Below, piece after piece: positions 11,867 to 19,571 of a stretch of DNA of 26,174 nt. A program made the position numbers and the translations under genes. The stretch's first letter is position 1, and every line of letters starts with the position of its first letter. The DNA is taken from positions 1 to 26,174 of the IMG/VR virus record IMGVR_UViG_3300037502_001579. One strand, given 5' to 3'. Origin of the DNA: a virus. The notes under the pieces are model-generated. The model did no database searches and was not told the DNA's origin. It saw nothing but the letters and a program-made list of their open reading frames with translations.

Positions 11867-12093
11867 GTCATGCACGTCTTGCGATGCCGTCGAACCTGTT
11901 TGCCGTCCGGATGCAGCTTGTAGCCGTGCTCGTGCAGGACGCGCGCGATCGCGGCGCCTGGAATGCTCGCATCGGCTAGGCATTGATCGACATCATCGCG
12001 GTCTTTCGGTGACATCTGGTCGAGCGCGACACATACAGCGCAAATAGCCGGCTTCGGTACGCTCGCAATCTTGATCTCATCGGCGAGACTCAT
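11863..12093 (-). CDS. Small protein with possible zinc site and HTH-like segment, 76 aa
   Basis: Cysteines C18-x2-C21 near the N-terminus and H70-x3-C74 at the end could form one zinc site, closing a helical middle (SPKDRDDVDQCLADASIPGAAIARVLHEHGYKLHPDGKQVRRHR). The segment from about 43 to 71 reads like a helix-turn-helix with a basic final helix. Family not named. ATG 12093 has a strong AGGAGGG seven bases upstream. It is translationally coupled to the metallophosphoesterase through a GTGA overlap, which suggests that the two work together, perhaps as a DNA-binding partner for the enzyme. Confidence 0.7.
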   Translation of the reverse strand: MSLADEIKIASVPKPAICAVCVALDQMSPKDRDDVDQCLADASIPGAAIARVLHEHGYKLHPDGKQVRRHRKTCMT

Positions 12094-12147
12094 ACGGGTT
12101 CCCTCCTAGTTCCGGCACATGATACGCCGCCGCGCTAGTGATTCCTG

Positions 12148-13005
12148 TCAGCTGATCGTGAATGCCGTCGGGATCATACTGATCTGGCGGATACGAACCG
12201 CGACGCACCCGCCATCGGACTGCGAGCCGGACTTTCCCTCGAGAGAAGTGTTCGCCTCGACGGTCACGACCTGACTGCGCTTCGGACGCCACTTCTGATT
12301 CGCCGCGAAGACGACCTGGCCGGGCTTCCCGAGGGCAATGCCGACATGATCGACACCGCCACCATTGAAGTCGAATAGGAGGCCCGTGCCCTTCACGATG
12401 CCGCTATTTCGCACGCTCACGGCGCGCAGTCCGAAGCGGCCGGCGCGCGCCATCTCCTGAATCGTCGGCGTGTACAGCGCATTCCAGCGCTGCTCCCTGA
12501 GCCCCGACTTGCCCGCCTCCGAGCCGTGCTGCAGGGCAGCCGTGAAGAGGCCCATCGCGCACCACGGGTAGCGCATCCCGTAGATGTACGGGGAGCAGCC
12601 GAGGCGCTTCGCAAGCGCCGACAACTGCGGGACGAAGTTACTTCCATCGGGCGCCTCGTGCCAATACGCCGTCGCCCACGCCGTCATCGTGTCCGCCGCC
12701 TGCTCGCCGATGTTCTTCTCAGGTTTCCGCGCTCGCGCCTTCGCACGCTGCGCCATGATGACGCTCGGCTTCTTCTTGCCGCGCAGGTACGCGTCGAGCT
12801 GCGGGCCGTATGTCGGCGTGACGTCCTTCAGCGCGTAGCCGAGGCGGTACTTTGCCGCCTTCGCCGCGTTTGCCGTGACGGGGCCGTAGATGCCGTCTGT
12901 CGACTTCGCCGGCATGAAGCCAGTCGACACGAGTGTGCCTTGTGCGGCCTTCACGTCCTGCCCCGTCATCGGCGGCGACGTGAGGCGCAGCGTGCGCGTG
13001 ATCAC
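12148..13005 (-). CDS. Endolysin: peptidoglycan-binding domain plus CHAP domain
   Basis: The 285-residue protein starts with a PG_binding_1-like domain (about 5-75; TGQDVKAAQGTLVSTGF and DGIYGPVTANAAKAAKYRLGY are typical), then a basic linker (77-100) and a CHAP amidase/endopeptidase domain with C149 in YPWCAMG, H220 in GGVDHVGIA and a VEAN segment (E250, N252) supplying the third residue. CHAP enzymes cleave peptidoglycan peptide or amide bonds. No signal peptide is present, so it needs the holin. The GTG at 13005 overlaps the holin TGA, fixing the start against a longer Arg-rich frame. Confidence 0.92.
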   Translation of the reverse strand: MITRTLRLTSPPMTGQDVKAAQGTLVSTGFMPAKSTDGIYGPVTANAAKAAKYRLGYALKDVTPTYGPQLDAYLRGKKKPSVIMAQRAKARARKPEKNIGEQAADTMTAWATAYWHEAPDGSNFVPQLSALAKRLGCSPYIYGMRYPWCAMGLFTAALQHGSEAGKSGLREQRWNALYTPTIQEMARAGRFGLRAVSVRNSGIVKGTGLLFDFNGGGVDHVGIALGKPGQVVFAANQKWRPKRSQVVTVEANTSLEGKSGSQSDGGCVAVRIRQISMIPTAFTIS

Positions 13006-13178
13006 GAGCGGCGCGGATCCGTGACGAGGTAGCCGGCGAGCGCGACGAGGATCGTCACGATGGCGCCCTGCGCGACCTCGGGAATGTCGACGCCGGCGAG
13101 GCTTGCGAGCCACACGACGAGCGTGACGATGGCGGCGACGAGCGTCGCGGCCGTGACCTTGTTGGAGATATTGCCCAT
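13002..13178 (-). CDS. Holin, two transmembrane segments
   Basis: The 58-residue protein has two hydrophobic spans (about 9-27, AATLVAAIVTLVVWLASLAG; about 34-50, AQGAIVTILVALAGYLV) joined by a short IPEV turn, and a charged tail DPRRS. Both ends are predicted on the same side, as in class II holins. It would open the inner membrane at a set time and release the endolysin, whose GTG overlaps its TGA. ATG 13178 follows AGGAGGG and a second AGGGA; a longer reading lacks support. Confidence 0.85.
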   Translation of the reverse strand: MGNISNKVTAATLVAAIVTLVVWLASLAGVDIPEVAQGAIVTILVALAGYLVTDPRRS

Positions 13179-13197
13179 GTTCCCTGTCCCTCCTGGA

Positions 13198-13398
13198 CTA
13201 GATGACGTGAGTAACGATAGCGGTCGTGACACCCGTCGCACACGAGATCCCCGCGATCAGCAGTGCGATCGTGCCGCGCGTCATACTCGCCGCCCGATCC
13301 TGACCCTTCCGCATCGCCTCGAGCTCCTCAAGCTTCGCGAGGCGCGCCTCGATCCGATCGAGACTACGGAAGATGCGCTCGATTTCGGCGTCGCTCAT
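13198..13398 (-). CDS. Membrane-anchored coiled-coil lysis-associated protein (XhlA-like)
   Basis: The 66-residue protein has an N-terminal heptad-like helix (IERIFRSLDRIEARLAKLEELEAMRKGQD) followed by one transmembrane span (about 42-63, GTIALLIAGISCATGVTTAIV). This layout is like haemolysin XhlA-type proteins that assist holins. It lies immediately before the holin and endolysin genes, three bases after the fibre gene's stop. A spanin-like role is unlikely because no lipobox or outer-membrane partner is seen. Lysis involvement rests on layout and context. Confidence 0.7.
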   Translation of the reverse strand: MSDAEIERIFRSLDRIEARLAKLEELEAMRKGQDRAASMTRGTIALLIAGISCATGVTTAIVTHVI

Positions 13399-13401
13399 GG
13401 C

Positions 13402-13938
13402 TTACGACGTCCGACCGATCCACGCGAGCTGTACGCGGGCGGTCGCGTTGAGAGCGCCGCCGGAACTCTGGTAGCCGTACATAGTGATGACGTCGCTGGC
13501 TGCTAGCGTCGTGATACCGCTGACGTTCACCGCAACATCGAAACCAATGTTCGGGTTAGCGCCTGCGACTAGCGGACCACCACCACCACCGGTCGTCGTA
13601 TTGCTGATCGTTGTTCCGTTCTTCCGGAAACCAACCTCGCGGCCACCAGAAGCGTTATTCGCAAACGCAACAGACCCCACGAGAAGATACACACCCGCCG
13701 TCTGAATCGTAATGTCAGTTGACGTTGCGGAGAAACAGCCGTCTGTATCTACGTCCTCAGCATCAAACGAGATAGGCACAATAGTCGTGTTAGCGAGAGA
13801 CTGCGTAGCGTTTCGACGCGCCACAACGATCGGCGGCACGATGAAGTTATTGACATTGGTGACGATGACGTTATGCGCGCTGGCGGTATAGACCTCGCCC
13901 GCGGTCGCGGAACCGGCAGCGGTATACGTCTTAGCCAT
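13402..13938 (-). CDS. Tail fibre/receptor-binding protein with C1q-like jelly roll
   Basis: The 178-residue product has a short N-terminal virion-attachment part (MAKTYTAAGSATAGEVYTASAHNVIVTNVNNF) and a C-terminal domain (about 40-178) with the alternating pattern of C1q/TNF-like trimers: IVPISFDAEDVDTDGCF, ITIQTAGVYLLVGSVAFANN, REVGFRKNGT, a Gly5 loop, and ASDVITMYGYQSSGG near the end. Such domains recognise cell-surface receptors. It directly follows the tail-tip gene and precedes lysis genes. Its GC content is lower than its neighbours by eye (about 54% over 300 bases) and it contains no CTCGAG, consistent with recent exchange. ATG 13938 is the start; the ribosome site is distant. Confidence 0.75.
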   Translation of the reverse strand: MAKTYTAAGSATAGEVYTASAHNVIVTNVNNFIVPPIVVARRNATQSLANTTIVPISFDAEDVDTDGCFSATSTDITIQTAGVYLLVGSVAFANNASGGREVGFRKNGTTISNTTTGGGGGPLVAGANPNIGFDVAVNVSGITTLAASDVITMYGYQSSGGALNATARVQLAWIGRTS

Positions 13939-13956
13939 AGCGTTATCTTACCTTTC

Positions 13957-15297
13957 CTAGAGGCCGAATGGTGAGCCCGTCACGCTGCCACCAGCGAACA
14001 GGCTGAACGGGTACGACGCGACAGCCGTGCCGCCACCGAACACGAACGCGGCCGTGTCGGTCGAGGATAGGGTGAACGTGACGGCGTGCCTGTCAGGCTG
14101 GACAGCGTGCCGAATGCCGATGACCTGGACATCCTTCACGATGCGGTCGCCGATGCCGTTCGGCTGATACTCGACGCGGATGATGTCCGTCAGCTCAACG
14201 CCAAGGACGCTCGTCTGCATCGCCGTCCCGAGGCCGGCGAGTTGCACCGTCAACGCCTCGAAGCGTAGATCGGGCTCGGAATACTTACTGACGAGATAAT
14301 CCGCGAGGGCTTGCGCGTCCGCCGTGCCCGCCGATCCCGACCGGATAAGCAGGCCCGACAAGTCGAGTGACTGGACGCCGTACTCGTTCTGCGAGTCGAT
14401 CGATTCGGCATCCTGCGGCGCGATACCTAGCGGCGCCACCGTGACACGATTGAAGAGAAGTTCCGTGCCGTAACTAATCGCGATGTCCGTGTACGGGATC
14501 GTCGTGCCGCCCGCGTCGGAGAAGACGATCGTCCCAATGGCGGCCGCCGTGTTGCGATCGCGGAACGTGACGTCGTTATCTTTCGACATGAAGAGCAGGC
14601 CGGGCTCGGACGCGGCGACAAGTTGGAGATACTCGAGGACCTCGCGGCCCTGCTCGACGGCGTCCGCCTGGAGTGTCTGCGCCCCCGTGTCGATATCGCG
14701 CAGCCCGCTCGGCCAGTTCACCTCGGCCCGGTCGAGGACGGCGCCGATGCGGGCCCCCGTCGTCTGACTCGTCGCCGTATGCGCCGCGAGCTGCTGACCA
14801 CCGAACAGGATAAAGCCGTCCGTGCAGGACGCGCTCGCCGTCGCGTCACCCTTCACGCTGTAGTCGACGTTCCAATCCTCGATCAGTCCCGTGAACTGCA
14901 CCGCCGTCGAGCCCGCGACGACCGTCGACAGTTTCACGTTTCGGCGCGGCTTGATGTCCGGATAGAACGGCGACGCCGTGTAGAACGGGTCGAAGGCGCG
15001 ATCCTGATTCGTGAACTCGATCTGAGCACCACCCGTCACGAAGCGGTCGAGTTCGCGCGACAGTCCGCGATTGATGCTGACGCTTGTGACGCGATCCGTC
15101 ACGTCATAGAACAGCGTGCCGCCGAACCGATACGTCATGCCGATATCGACACCGTTCGAGATAATCGACTGCGGGTTAGCTGCGATCGCCTCCGGTGTAT
15201 TCGTGGCGGTGCCAGAACCGAAGAGGAAGAACGGCCCGCCGACGTCGGACAGGTCGAAGCCGATCTCGACGAGCATGTCCGGCGACGTGATCGACAC
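13957..15297 (-). CDS. Minor tail/tail-tip protein, 446 aa
   Basis: The segment from about 60 to 130 (VTDRVTSVSINRGLSRELDRFVTGGAQIEFTNQDRAFDPFY) is a recurring signature of phage minor tail proteins in which a beta-sandwich ring at the tail end caps the tube. The rest is beta-rich with an insertion near 200-260 and a hydrophobic, Gly-rich C-terminus. It follows the tape measure by one base after the stop. The GTG start at 15297 has AGGAG eight bases upstream. With the fibre it makes up the entire visible tail tip, so it probably serves as distal-tail and hub protein together. Tail location is firm; the precise ring is not. Confidence 0.82.
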   Translation of the reverse strand: MSITSPDMLVEIGFDLSDVGGPFFLFGSGTATNTPEAIAANPQSIISNGVDIGMTYRFGGTLFYDVTDRVTSVSINRGLSRELDRFVTGGAQIEFTNQDRAFDPFYTASPFYPDIKPRRNVKLSTVVAGSTAVQFTGLIEDWNVDYSVKGDATASASCTDGFILFGGQQLAAHTATSQTTGARIGAVLDRAEVNWPSGLRDIDTGAQTLQADAVEQGREVLEYLQLVAASEPGLLFMSKDNDVTFRDRNTAAAIGTIVFSDAGGTTIPYTDIAISYGTELLFNRVTVAPLGIAPQDAESIDSQNEYGVQSLDLSGLLIRSGSAGTADAQALADYLVSKYSEPDLRFEALTVQLAGLGTAMQTSVLGVELTDIIRVEYQPNGIGDRIVKDVQVIGIRHAVQPDRHAVTFTLSSTDTAAFVFGGGTAVASYPFSLFAGGSVTGSPFGL

Positions 15298-15298
15298 G

Positions 15299-17497
15299 CT
15301 AACCGCTCCTGAGCGAACGGACCCGGTTGAACGTCGCCGCGTCCGAAGCCGTCGACGTCACACCCGCAGCATTCGCCGCCGCGCTGACGATCGGCCCCTG
15401 GAAGACAGCACCGTTCCGCTTCTCGTACCGCTTGATCGAGTTCACGATGACCTGCGACAACTCGTCCGGATTCGTCCCGAGACCAGCATTCACGACGATG
15501 TTATACGTCGCGCCGCCCTGGCCCATCTTATTCAGCGGAATGACAGCCTCGGGACCACCCTCGCCGATCATCGCCAGCGTCGGCGATTTCACGATGCCGC
15601 CCTCGGCTAGGAAAGGAATCTTGAAGCTGTTCCCGCCGAAGCCGGGAACCCAATTCGGGACGGCGAATCCCTTCCCGCCAACGTTTTTATTCCAGAATTC
15701 GCGGATACCATTCACGACCGTCGTAAACACGCCCGTGATGCCGCGAATGGCGCCCTTCGCATACTCGGCGGCACTACCGATGCTATCCCGGATCATTCCC
15801 TCGATCGTCTCGAGCGGCTTCGCGATGAAATCGCGAACACCGATGACGGCACTCTTTAGACCATTGAATGCTGTGACGCTCGCGTCGACGGCGATCTTGA
15901 TCGCCTTCACATACGCGACGATATAGTCCTCGATCAGGCCGCCGATCAGGATCGCGACGGGCTTTATCAGCTCGTAAGCCGTCTTCAGGACCGTGACCCA
16001 TGCGCGAATGTACGTCGCGACAGCCTGGATATACACGCTGACATACAGCTCGACCGCTTCGCCGATCAGTTTCAGAATCGGCTTCGCCTGCTCGTAAAAC
16101 GCCTTTACCGATGGCCAAATCTCGTCAATTTTGACCTTCAGCCACTCGAAGGCCTTGACGAGGTTATCTCGTACGACACGACCGATCTCGTCGACGATCT
16201 CGCGGAACGTCTCGGATCGCTTGTATGCGATCACGAGTGCCGCGATCAGCGCGGCAATCGCGATCACGATCAGTCCGATCGGATTCGCGACCATCGCGAG
16301 ATTCAGACCAATCTGCGCCGCCTGGACGGCGAGAATGATCGAGCGGAGCGCCGCGAAAATCTGAATGGCCTTCCCGACGATCATCAATAGCGGACCAATC
16401 GCCGCGACAATCGCGAGCGTCGTAACGATCACCTCGCGCTGACCCTCCGAGAGCCCCTGAAAGGCGCGCGTGATGCTCTGCAACGGTCCGAAAGCCTTCT
16501 CGAGGACGGGAATGAAGATATCGGCGAAAGCGGCGCCGATCAGCGTGACCTGATTTTTCAGACGCGCCAGCTTCTCCTGCGGACCCTCTGTCGCGGTAGC
16601 CGTCGCGTCGAGCGTGCCCTGAGCCTGATCGAGTGTCGCGATCAGGTCGCCAATCTCGAGCTTGCCCGATCGAATCGCAGCTGCAAGATCCGGACCCGCT
16701 TTCGCGCCGAATAGGTCGATCGCGATCCCCGTCGCCTCGGCCTGCGTCTTCGCATTCTGGATCGATTCGATACCAGCCTCGAGCGCGCCAGGAATATCCT
16801 TCACGCCATCCTTGACGAGATTCACGAGCGCCTTACGCAAACCACCCATCGCGGCCTGCGTATTGACACCACTCTGCTCGAACTGTGCCAGGAGAGCAAT
16901 TGTCGAATTCGTATCGAGGCCGACCTGTGACATCGCCGGGCCGAACTTGACGAGATTCTCTGTCAGATCCTCGACGCCGATACCCGTCTCCTGCGAAGCC
17001 TTCAAGAGAACATCAAGGAATCCGGCGCCGTCAGCCGCCTCGATTCCCATTGCGCTCATCGCCTTCGTGACGCCGATAGCCGCCGCTTCGGCGTCGATTC
17101 CCGTGACGCGCGCAAAATTCAGTACCTTCGTCGATAATGCGTCGAGCGGACCACCGGTCAGATTCAGACGACGATTCAGCTCGGCGACGACGCTAGAGAC
17201 CTCGCCCATTCCCTGCGTCGCATTCGACGCGACACTCTTGAACGTAGCCTCGAGGCCGTCGAGTTCGACGCCCGTAGCGCCCGTTTTCGCGGCAAGATCA
17301 TCAATCGCCGAATCGACCTGATCGAACGCGGCAACAGCTCCAACGGCGAGACCAGCGATCGGAAGCGTCAATCCCTTCGTCAGATTCGCGCCGAGCGCGC
17401 CAACGTTTTTGCCGAGCCTATTTAGCTGCTTTTCGGTATCTCCGACGCCGTTTGCAAGGCCTTTGACGTCGGCAATGATCGGGATGACGATAGCCAT
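15299..17497 (-). CDS. Tape measure protein
   Basis: The 732-residue protein begins with a coiled-coil-rich region (LANGVGDTEKQLNRLGKNVGALG), includes TP901-like tape-measure sequences (TGATGVELDGLEATFKSVASN, QETGIGVEDLTENLVKFGPAM, FEQSGVNTQAAMGGLRKALVNL), has strongly hydrophobic stretches (about 355-430) that can insert in the host membrane, and ends with AEGGIVKSPTLAMIGEGGPEAVIPL, a common C-terminal motif of these proteins. It sets tail length; at the usual 0.15 nm per residue the tail would be about 110 nm. ATG 17497 directly follows the gp10-like stop. It is preceded by frameshifted chaperone genes, as expected. Confidence 0.95.
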   Translation of the reverse strand: MAIVIPIIADVKGLANGVGDTEKQLNRLGKNVGALGANLTKGLTLPIAGLAVGAVAAFDQVDSAIDDLAAKTGATGVELDGLEATFKSVASNATQGMGEVSSVVAELNRRLNLTGGPLDALSTKVLNFARVTGIDAEAAAIGVTKAMSAMGIEAADGAGFLDVLLKASQETGIGVEDLTENLVKFGPAMSQVGLDTNSTIALLAQFEQSGVNTQAAMGGLRKALVNLVKDGVKDIPGALEAGIESIQNAKTQAEATGIAIDLFGAKAGPDLAAAIRSGKLEIGDLIATLDQAQGTLDATATATEGPQEKLARLKNQVTLIGAAFADIFIPVLEKAFGPLQSITRAFQGLSEGQREVIVTTLAIVAAIGPLLMIVGKAIQIFAALRSIILAVQAAQIGLNLAMVANPIGLIVIAIAALIAALVIAYKRSETFREIVDEIGRVVRDNLVKAFEWLKVKIDEIWPSVKAFYEQAKPILKLIGEAVELYVSVYIQAVATYIRAWVTVLKTAYELIKPVAILIGGLIEDYIVAYVKAIKIAVDASVTAFNGLKSAVIGVRDFIAKPLETIEGMIRDSIGSAAEYAKGAIRGITGVFTTVVNGIREFWNKNVGGKGFAVPNWVPGFGGNSFKIPFLAEGGIVKSPTLAMIGEGGPEAVIPLNKMGQGGATYNIVVNAGLGTNPDELSQVIVNSIKRYEKRNGAVFQGPIVSAAANAAGVTSTASDAATFNRVRSLRSG

Positions 17498-18082
17498 TTA
17501 GAATCCCGCCAGGCTCGACCCGGCACCGCCGAGACGATCATTGATTGTCTGTTCCATCTGCTCCTGCGCCATCCGAATACTCGCGAGAACAGCGCCCATA
17601 TTCGCTTCGGCCGCTGGCCACATTGTACGGCTCGGCGTACCACTCATAGCGCCGATGAAGCCATTCGCGATTCGCGGATTCTGCACATACCGGCCCGTCT
17701 TGCCAGCCATGTCATAGATCGCGCCGGCCGCGTTACTCTGAATCACGCTGACAATCGACCGCTCGTATTTGCCATCCTTCCGCGGCGATCGGTACCGGCC
17801 TTTGATGCCCGACTTCACGCGACCCGTGTCCCAATCACGACCGGTGCTGCCGCTCCACTTTTTCCAATGCGGACGACCCGAGCGCGGATGCACGCCGGTA
17901 GGCACATTCGGAATGCGTGATTTCGCATCGTTCGCGATGATCTTCGCGGCTTCCATCATCGGTTTCCGAGCGGCCTTCACGAGCTCGGGATCGATCATCT
18001 TGATCGTGACGAGCGCGTGCGAAATGCTCGCGCTCAACGCTTTCTGATCGATGTAAATCTCTTGATCGTACGGTGTCGCCAT
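17498..18082 (-). CDS. HK97 gp10-like neck/tail-completion protein
   Basis: The 194-residue protein has helical N-terminal parts (LVKAARKPMMEAAKIIANDAKSRIP), a Gly/Arg-rich basic middle (RSGRPHWKKWSGSTGRDWDTGRVKSGIKGRYRSPRKDGKYERS) and the IYDMAGKTG...RTMWPAAEANM pattern found at the C-terminus of many HK97 gp10-like proteins, which join head and tail. ATG 18082 is used, with GGGGG six bases upstream; a frame extending to 18133 would overlap the chaperone gene. Usually this gene sits among the connector genes; here it lies between the tail chaperones and the tape measure, which is unusual. Confidence 0.75.
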   Translation of the reverse strand: MATPYDQEIYIDQKALSASISHALVTIKMIDPELVKAARKPMMEAAKIIANDAKSRIPNVPTGVHPRSGRPHWKKWSGSTGRDWDTGRVKSGIKGRYRSPRKDGKYERSIVSVIQSNAAGAIYDMAGKTGRYVQNPRIANGFIGAMSGTPSRTMWPAAEANMGAVLASIRMAQEQMEQTINDRLGGAGSSLAGF

Positions 18083-18101
18083 CTCGAGCCCCCGAACCGG
18101 A

Positions 18102-18535
18102 TCAGACCGTTCCCGTCCAGGGTGTCGGATCACCGGATTTCACTGCCCTCCATCGTATAACGGCCTGAAGGGTATAGAGCATCCGCGGCGATTCCTCCAA
18201 CAGCTCGTGCGGAGCGATGCCTGTCTCGATCGCCAAATTGGCGATCATCCAATGGAAGGATTGCTCTCCAAAGGGACCATGTCGTCTCCGCCGACCGGCT
18301 CGACCGTCTCGAGCGTCGCGACCCATTCGTCAAAGCCGAGGCTCGTCGCATTCGTCCGCTTCTCGGCGTGCCATGCGAGCCAGAAAAGATCCGTCAGAAA
18401 GACGTTCGACTGTAGCGTCGTGATGCTTTTCTGGAATTCGCGCTCAAACGCGACCATGTCGGCCGGCTCGGCCGTGACCTTACGCGCCTCAGCGCCCTTC
18501 GGCTTCACCTGCATAGTGATGGCGAGAGCCGCCAC
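18102..18535 (-). CDS. Tail assembly chaperone, long form made by -1 frameshift
   Basis: Two overlapping frames read as one by a programmed -1 slip at CCCTTTG (complement 18269-18275). Translation starts at GTG 18535 in the frame of the 96-residue short form, slips one base back at Pro-Leu, continues as GEQSFHWMIANLAIETGIAPHELLEESPRMLYTLQAVIRWRAVKSGDP, and ends at 18102. This gives 144 residues; 434 bases plus one re-read base make exactly 145 codons. In many siphoviruses the two chaperone forms bind the tape measure and recruit tail tube protein. Position between tail tube and tape measure fits. Confidence 0.87.
18245..18535 (-). CDS. Tail assembly chaperone, short form
   Basis: The 96-residue product is the unshifted form: MAALAITMQVKPKGAEARKVTAEPADMVAFEREFQKSI and a helical body with FLTDLFWLAWHAEKR, ending in an acidic tail GGDDMVPLESNPSIG encoded past the slippery site. 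GTG 18535 follows the strong element GGAGGGAGG. It is normally made in excess over the frameshifted form. No membrane segment is present. Confidence 0.85.
   Translation of the reverse strand: MAALAITMQVKPKGAEARKVTAEPADMVAFEREFQKSITTLQSNVFLTDLFWLAWHAEKRTNATSLGFDEWVATLETVEPVGGDDMVPLESNPSIG
18269..18275 (-). promoter_or_regulatory. Slippery heptamer CCCTTTG for -1 frameshifting
   Basis: In frame 0 the codons read C-CCT-TTG, an exact X-XXY-YYZ heptamer. After slipping, the codons CCC and TTT are read and the ribosome continues in the frame that ends at 18102. The frame-0 stop lies about 24 bases further on. Confidence 0.85.
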
Positions 18536-18552
18536 GACTTACCTCCCTCCGA

Positions 18553-18578
18553 ACCGCCTAGCAGGATTACTAGGCGGT
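18553..18578 (-). terminator. Stem-loop between tail tube and chaperone genes
   Basis: ACCGCCTAG and its complement CTAGGCGGT form a perfect 9-bp stem around an 8-base loop, overlapping the tail tube gene's stop. No T run follows, and a strong ribosome binding site comes right after. It may act as attenuator or mRNA end, lowering chaperone levels relative to the tail tube. Confidence 0.55.
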
Positions 18579-18974
18579 GCCGCGCGTGACCGAACCCGAG
18601 ATCGGGAACGTGACCGAAGCGGTCGCGAGCTCTCCGACGGCGCCATTCACAGGGCTGTACTCGGTGATGAGCAGCGTCCCCGAGAACGCGGGATTCGACG
18701 CGCTAGTCGCGGTCCCGTTCGGCTTCACGACGAAGGATGCCGTCGACCCGATCAGGGGAAAGAGAACGCTATCGACAGACGAGTAGTCGTTGTGAATGTC
18801 GAGGGCGAGGCTGCCATCCTTCAGGCCGCCGACGCGAGTGACGTAGCCGCCGCTCCCGAAACTTGTGGTCTCAACCTCGGCACTCGAGGTCGTCAGCGTG
18901 ACCGATGCCACGTTGTTCGAAATGTCAGTACCGGCGATCGTCACGTTCGCCTGGGTGAGCACGAGCTTTGCCAT
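18570..18974 (-). CDS. Major tail (tube) protein
   Basis: The 134-residue protein is almost all beta: VTIAGTDISNNVASVTLTTSSAEVETTSFG, LKDGSLALDIHNDYSSVDSVLFPLIGSTASFVVKP, AFSGTLLITEYSPVNGAVGELATASVTFPISGSVTR. This is the familiar tail-tube pattern: an opening strand with a disordered loop, then a beta sandwich, and a last part resembling many siphovirus tube proteins. It forms stacked hexameric rings. ATG 18974 overlaps the preceding TAA (TAATG). The gene lies between tail-terminator genes and the chaperones, as expected. Confidence 0.87.
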   Translation of the reverse strand: MAKLVLTQANVTIAGTDISNNVASVTLTTSSAEVETTSFGSGGYVTRVGGLKDGSLALDIHNDYSSVDSVLFPLIGSTASFVVKPNGTATSASNPAFSGTLLITEYSPVNGAVGELATASVTFPISGSVTRGTA

Positions 18975-19171
18975 TAGTCTGCGTCCTCCTCCGAGGCTTC
19001 GCGGGTTACAGGCTTCATCTTACCGGACGATTCGGCCTGGACAGGGATAACACGGCCGGACGCGACCATCGCGTCGACGTGCTCGATCTCGTGCTCCTCG
19101 AGCACGCTACCGGCCGGCTGACCATTGACGACGAAACCGTCGCCGACGATGTACGTCTTGCGTTTAGGCAT
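18974..19171 (-). CDS. Hypothetical small protein, 65 aa, before the tail tube
   Basis: A small protein beginning with a beta-rich part (YIVGDGFVVNGQPAGSVLEEHEIEHVDAMVASGRVIPVQ) and ending in an acidic, flexible tail (REASEEDAD). The order V-x-G-x-P-A-G-S-V and the following helix with ASGRVIPV resemble small SH3-like proteins common in phage head-tail blocks. No defined family is assigned. ATG 19171 overlaps the end of the tail-terminator gene by eight bases, and its stop overlaps the tail tube ATG. Confidence 0.65.
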   Translation of the reverse strand: MPKRKTYIVGDGFVVNGQPAGSVLEEHEIEHVDAMVASGRVIPVQAESSGKMKPVTREASEEDAD

Positions 19172-19571
19172 ATACGATCACTCGGAATTCTACCGCTAGG
19201 TATAGGGTGTTGTCGTTTCCCTCGATCGTCTGAATGGCCGTCGCCGAATCGACAATGCACGTCTGCGCATACCCGCCGAGGCTCGTATCACTCTCGATCG
19301 CGTAGCGAATGCCGCCCTGATCGTAGGAGAGGTACTGATCGAGTGTTCGCTCGGCGCTGCGCTCGGCGGCGCGGCCGACGACGACGCTGATCTTATACGT
19401 CTGCGTGACGAGGCCGGCGCGCATCGCGCCGTGATACTCGATCGTCTCGAGCGTCGGAAATGCGAATGGCACGTTCAGCTGATCCGGTTGACGATCATAC
19501 GTCCTGAGACCGCTGATCGTCGCCAATCGCGCCGCAAGAGCCGTCTTGATTTGCGAAACGCTCGAGCTCAT
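19164..19571 (-). CDS. Tail terminator/tail completion protein
   Basis: The 135-residue protein has an N-terminal helix (SQIKTALAARLATISGLR), then a beta sheet with FPTLETIEYHGAMRAGLVTQTYKISVVVGR, an amphipathic helix SAERTLDQYLSY, and strands ending YLAVEFRVIVYA. This alpha-beta layout and its last strands are typical of siphovirus tail terminator proteins, which cap the tube and join it to the head. ATG 19571 overlaps the preceding TGA (ATGA). Position after the connector supports it. A neck protein of the same fold is the alternative. Confidence 0.75.
   Translation of the reverse strand: MSSSVSQIKTALAARLATISGLRTYDRQPDQLNVPFAFPTLETIEYHGAMRAGLVTQTYKISVVVGRAAERSAERTLDQYLSYDQGGIRYAIESDTSLGGYAQTCIVDSATAIQTIEGNDNTLYLAVEFRVIVYA

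Noticed and set aside
14623-15312. Plus-strand frame opposite the minor tail gene
   Set aside because: Arg-rich shadow with no start signal; it lies entirely opposite a tail gene in a well-ordered operon.
16662-17321. Plus-strand frame opposite the tape measure gene
   Set aside because: Ser/Pro/Arg-rich antisense reading of a certain tape measure gene.
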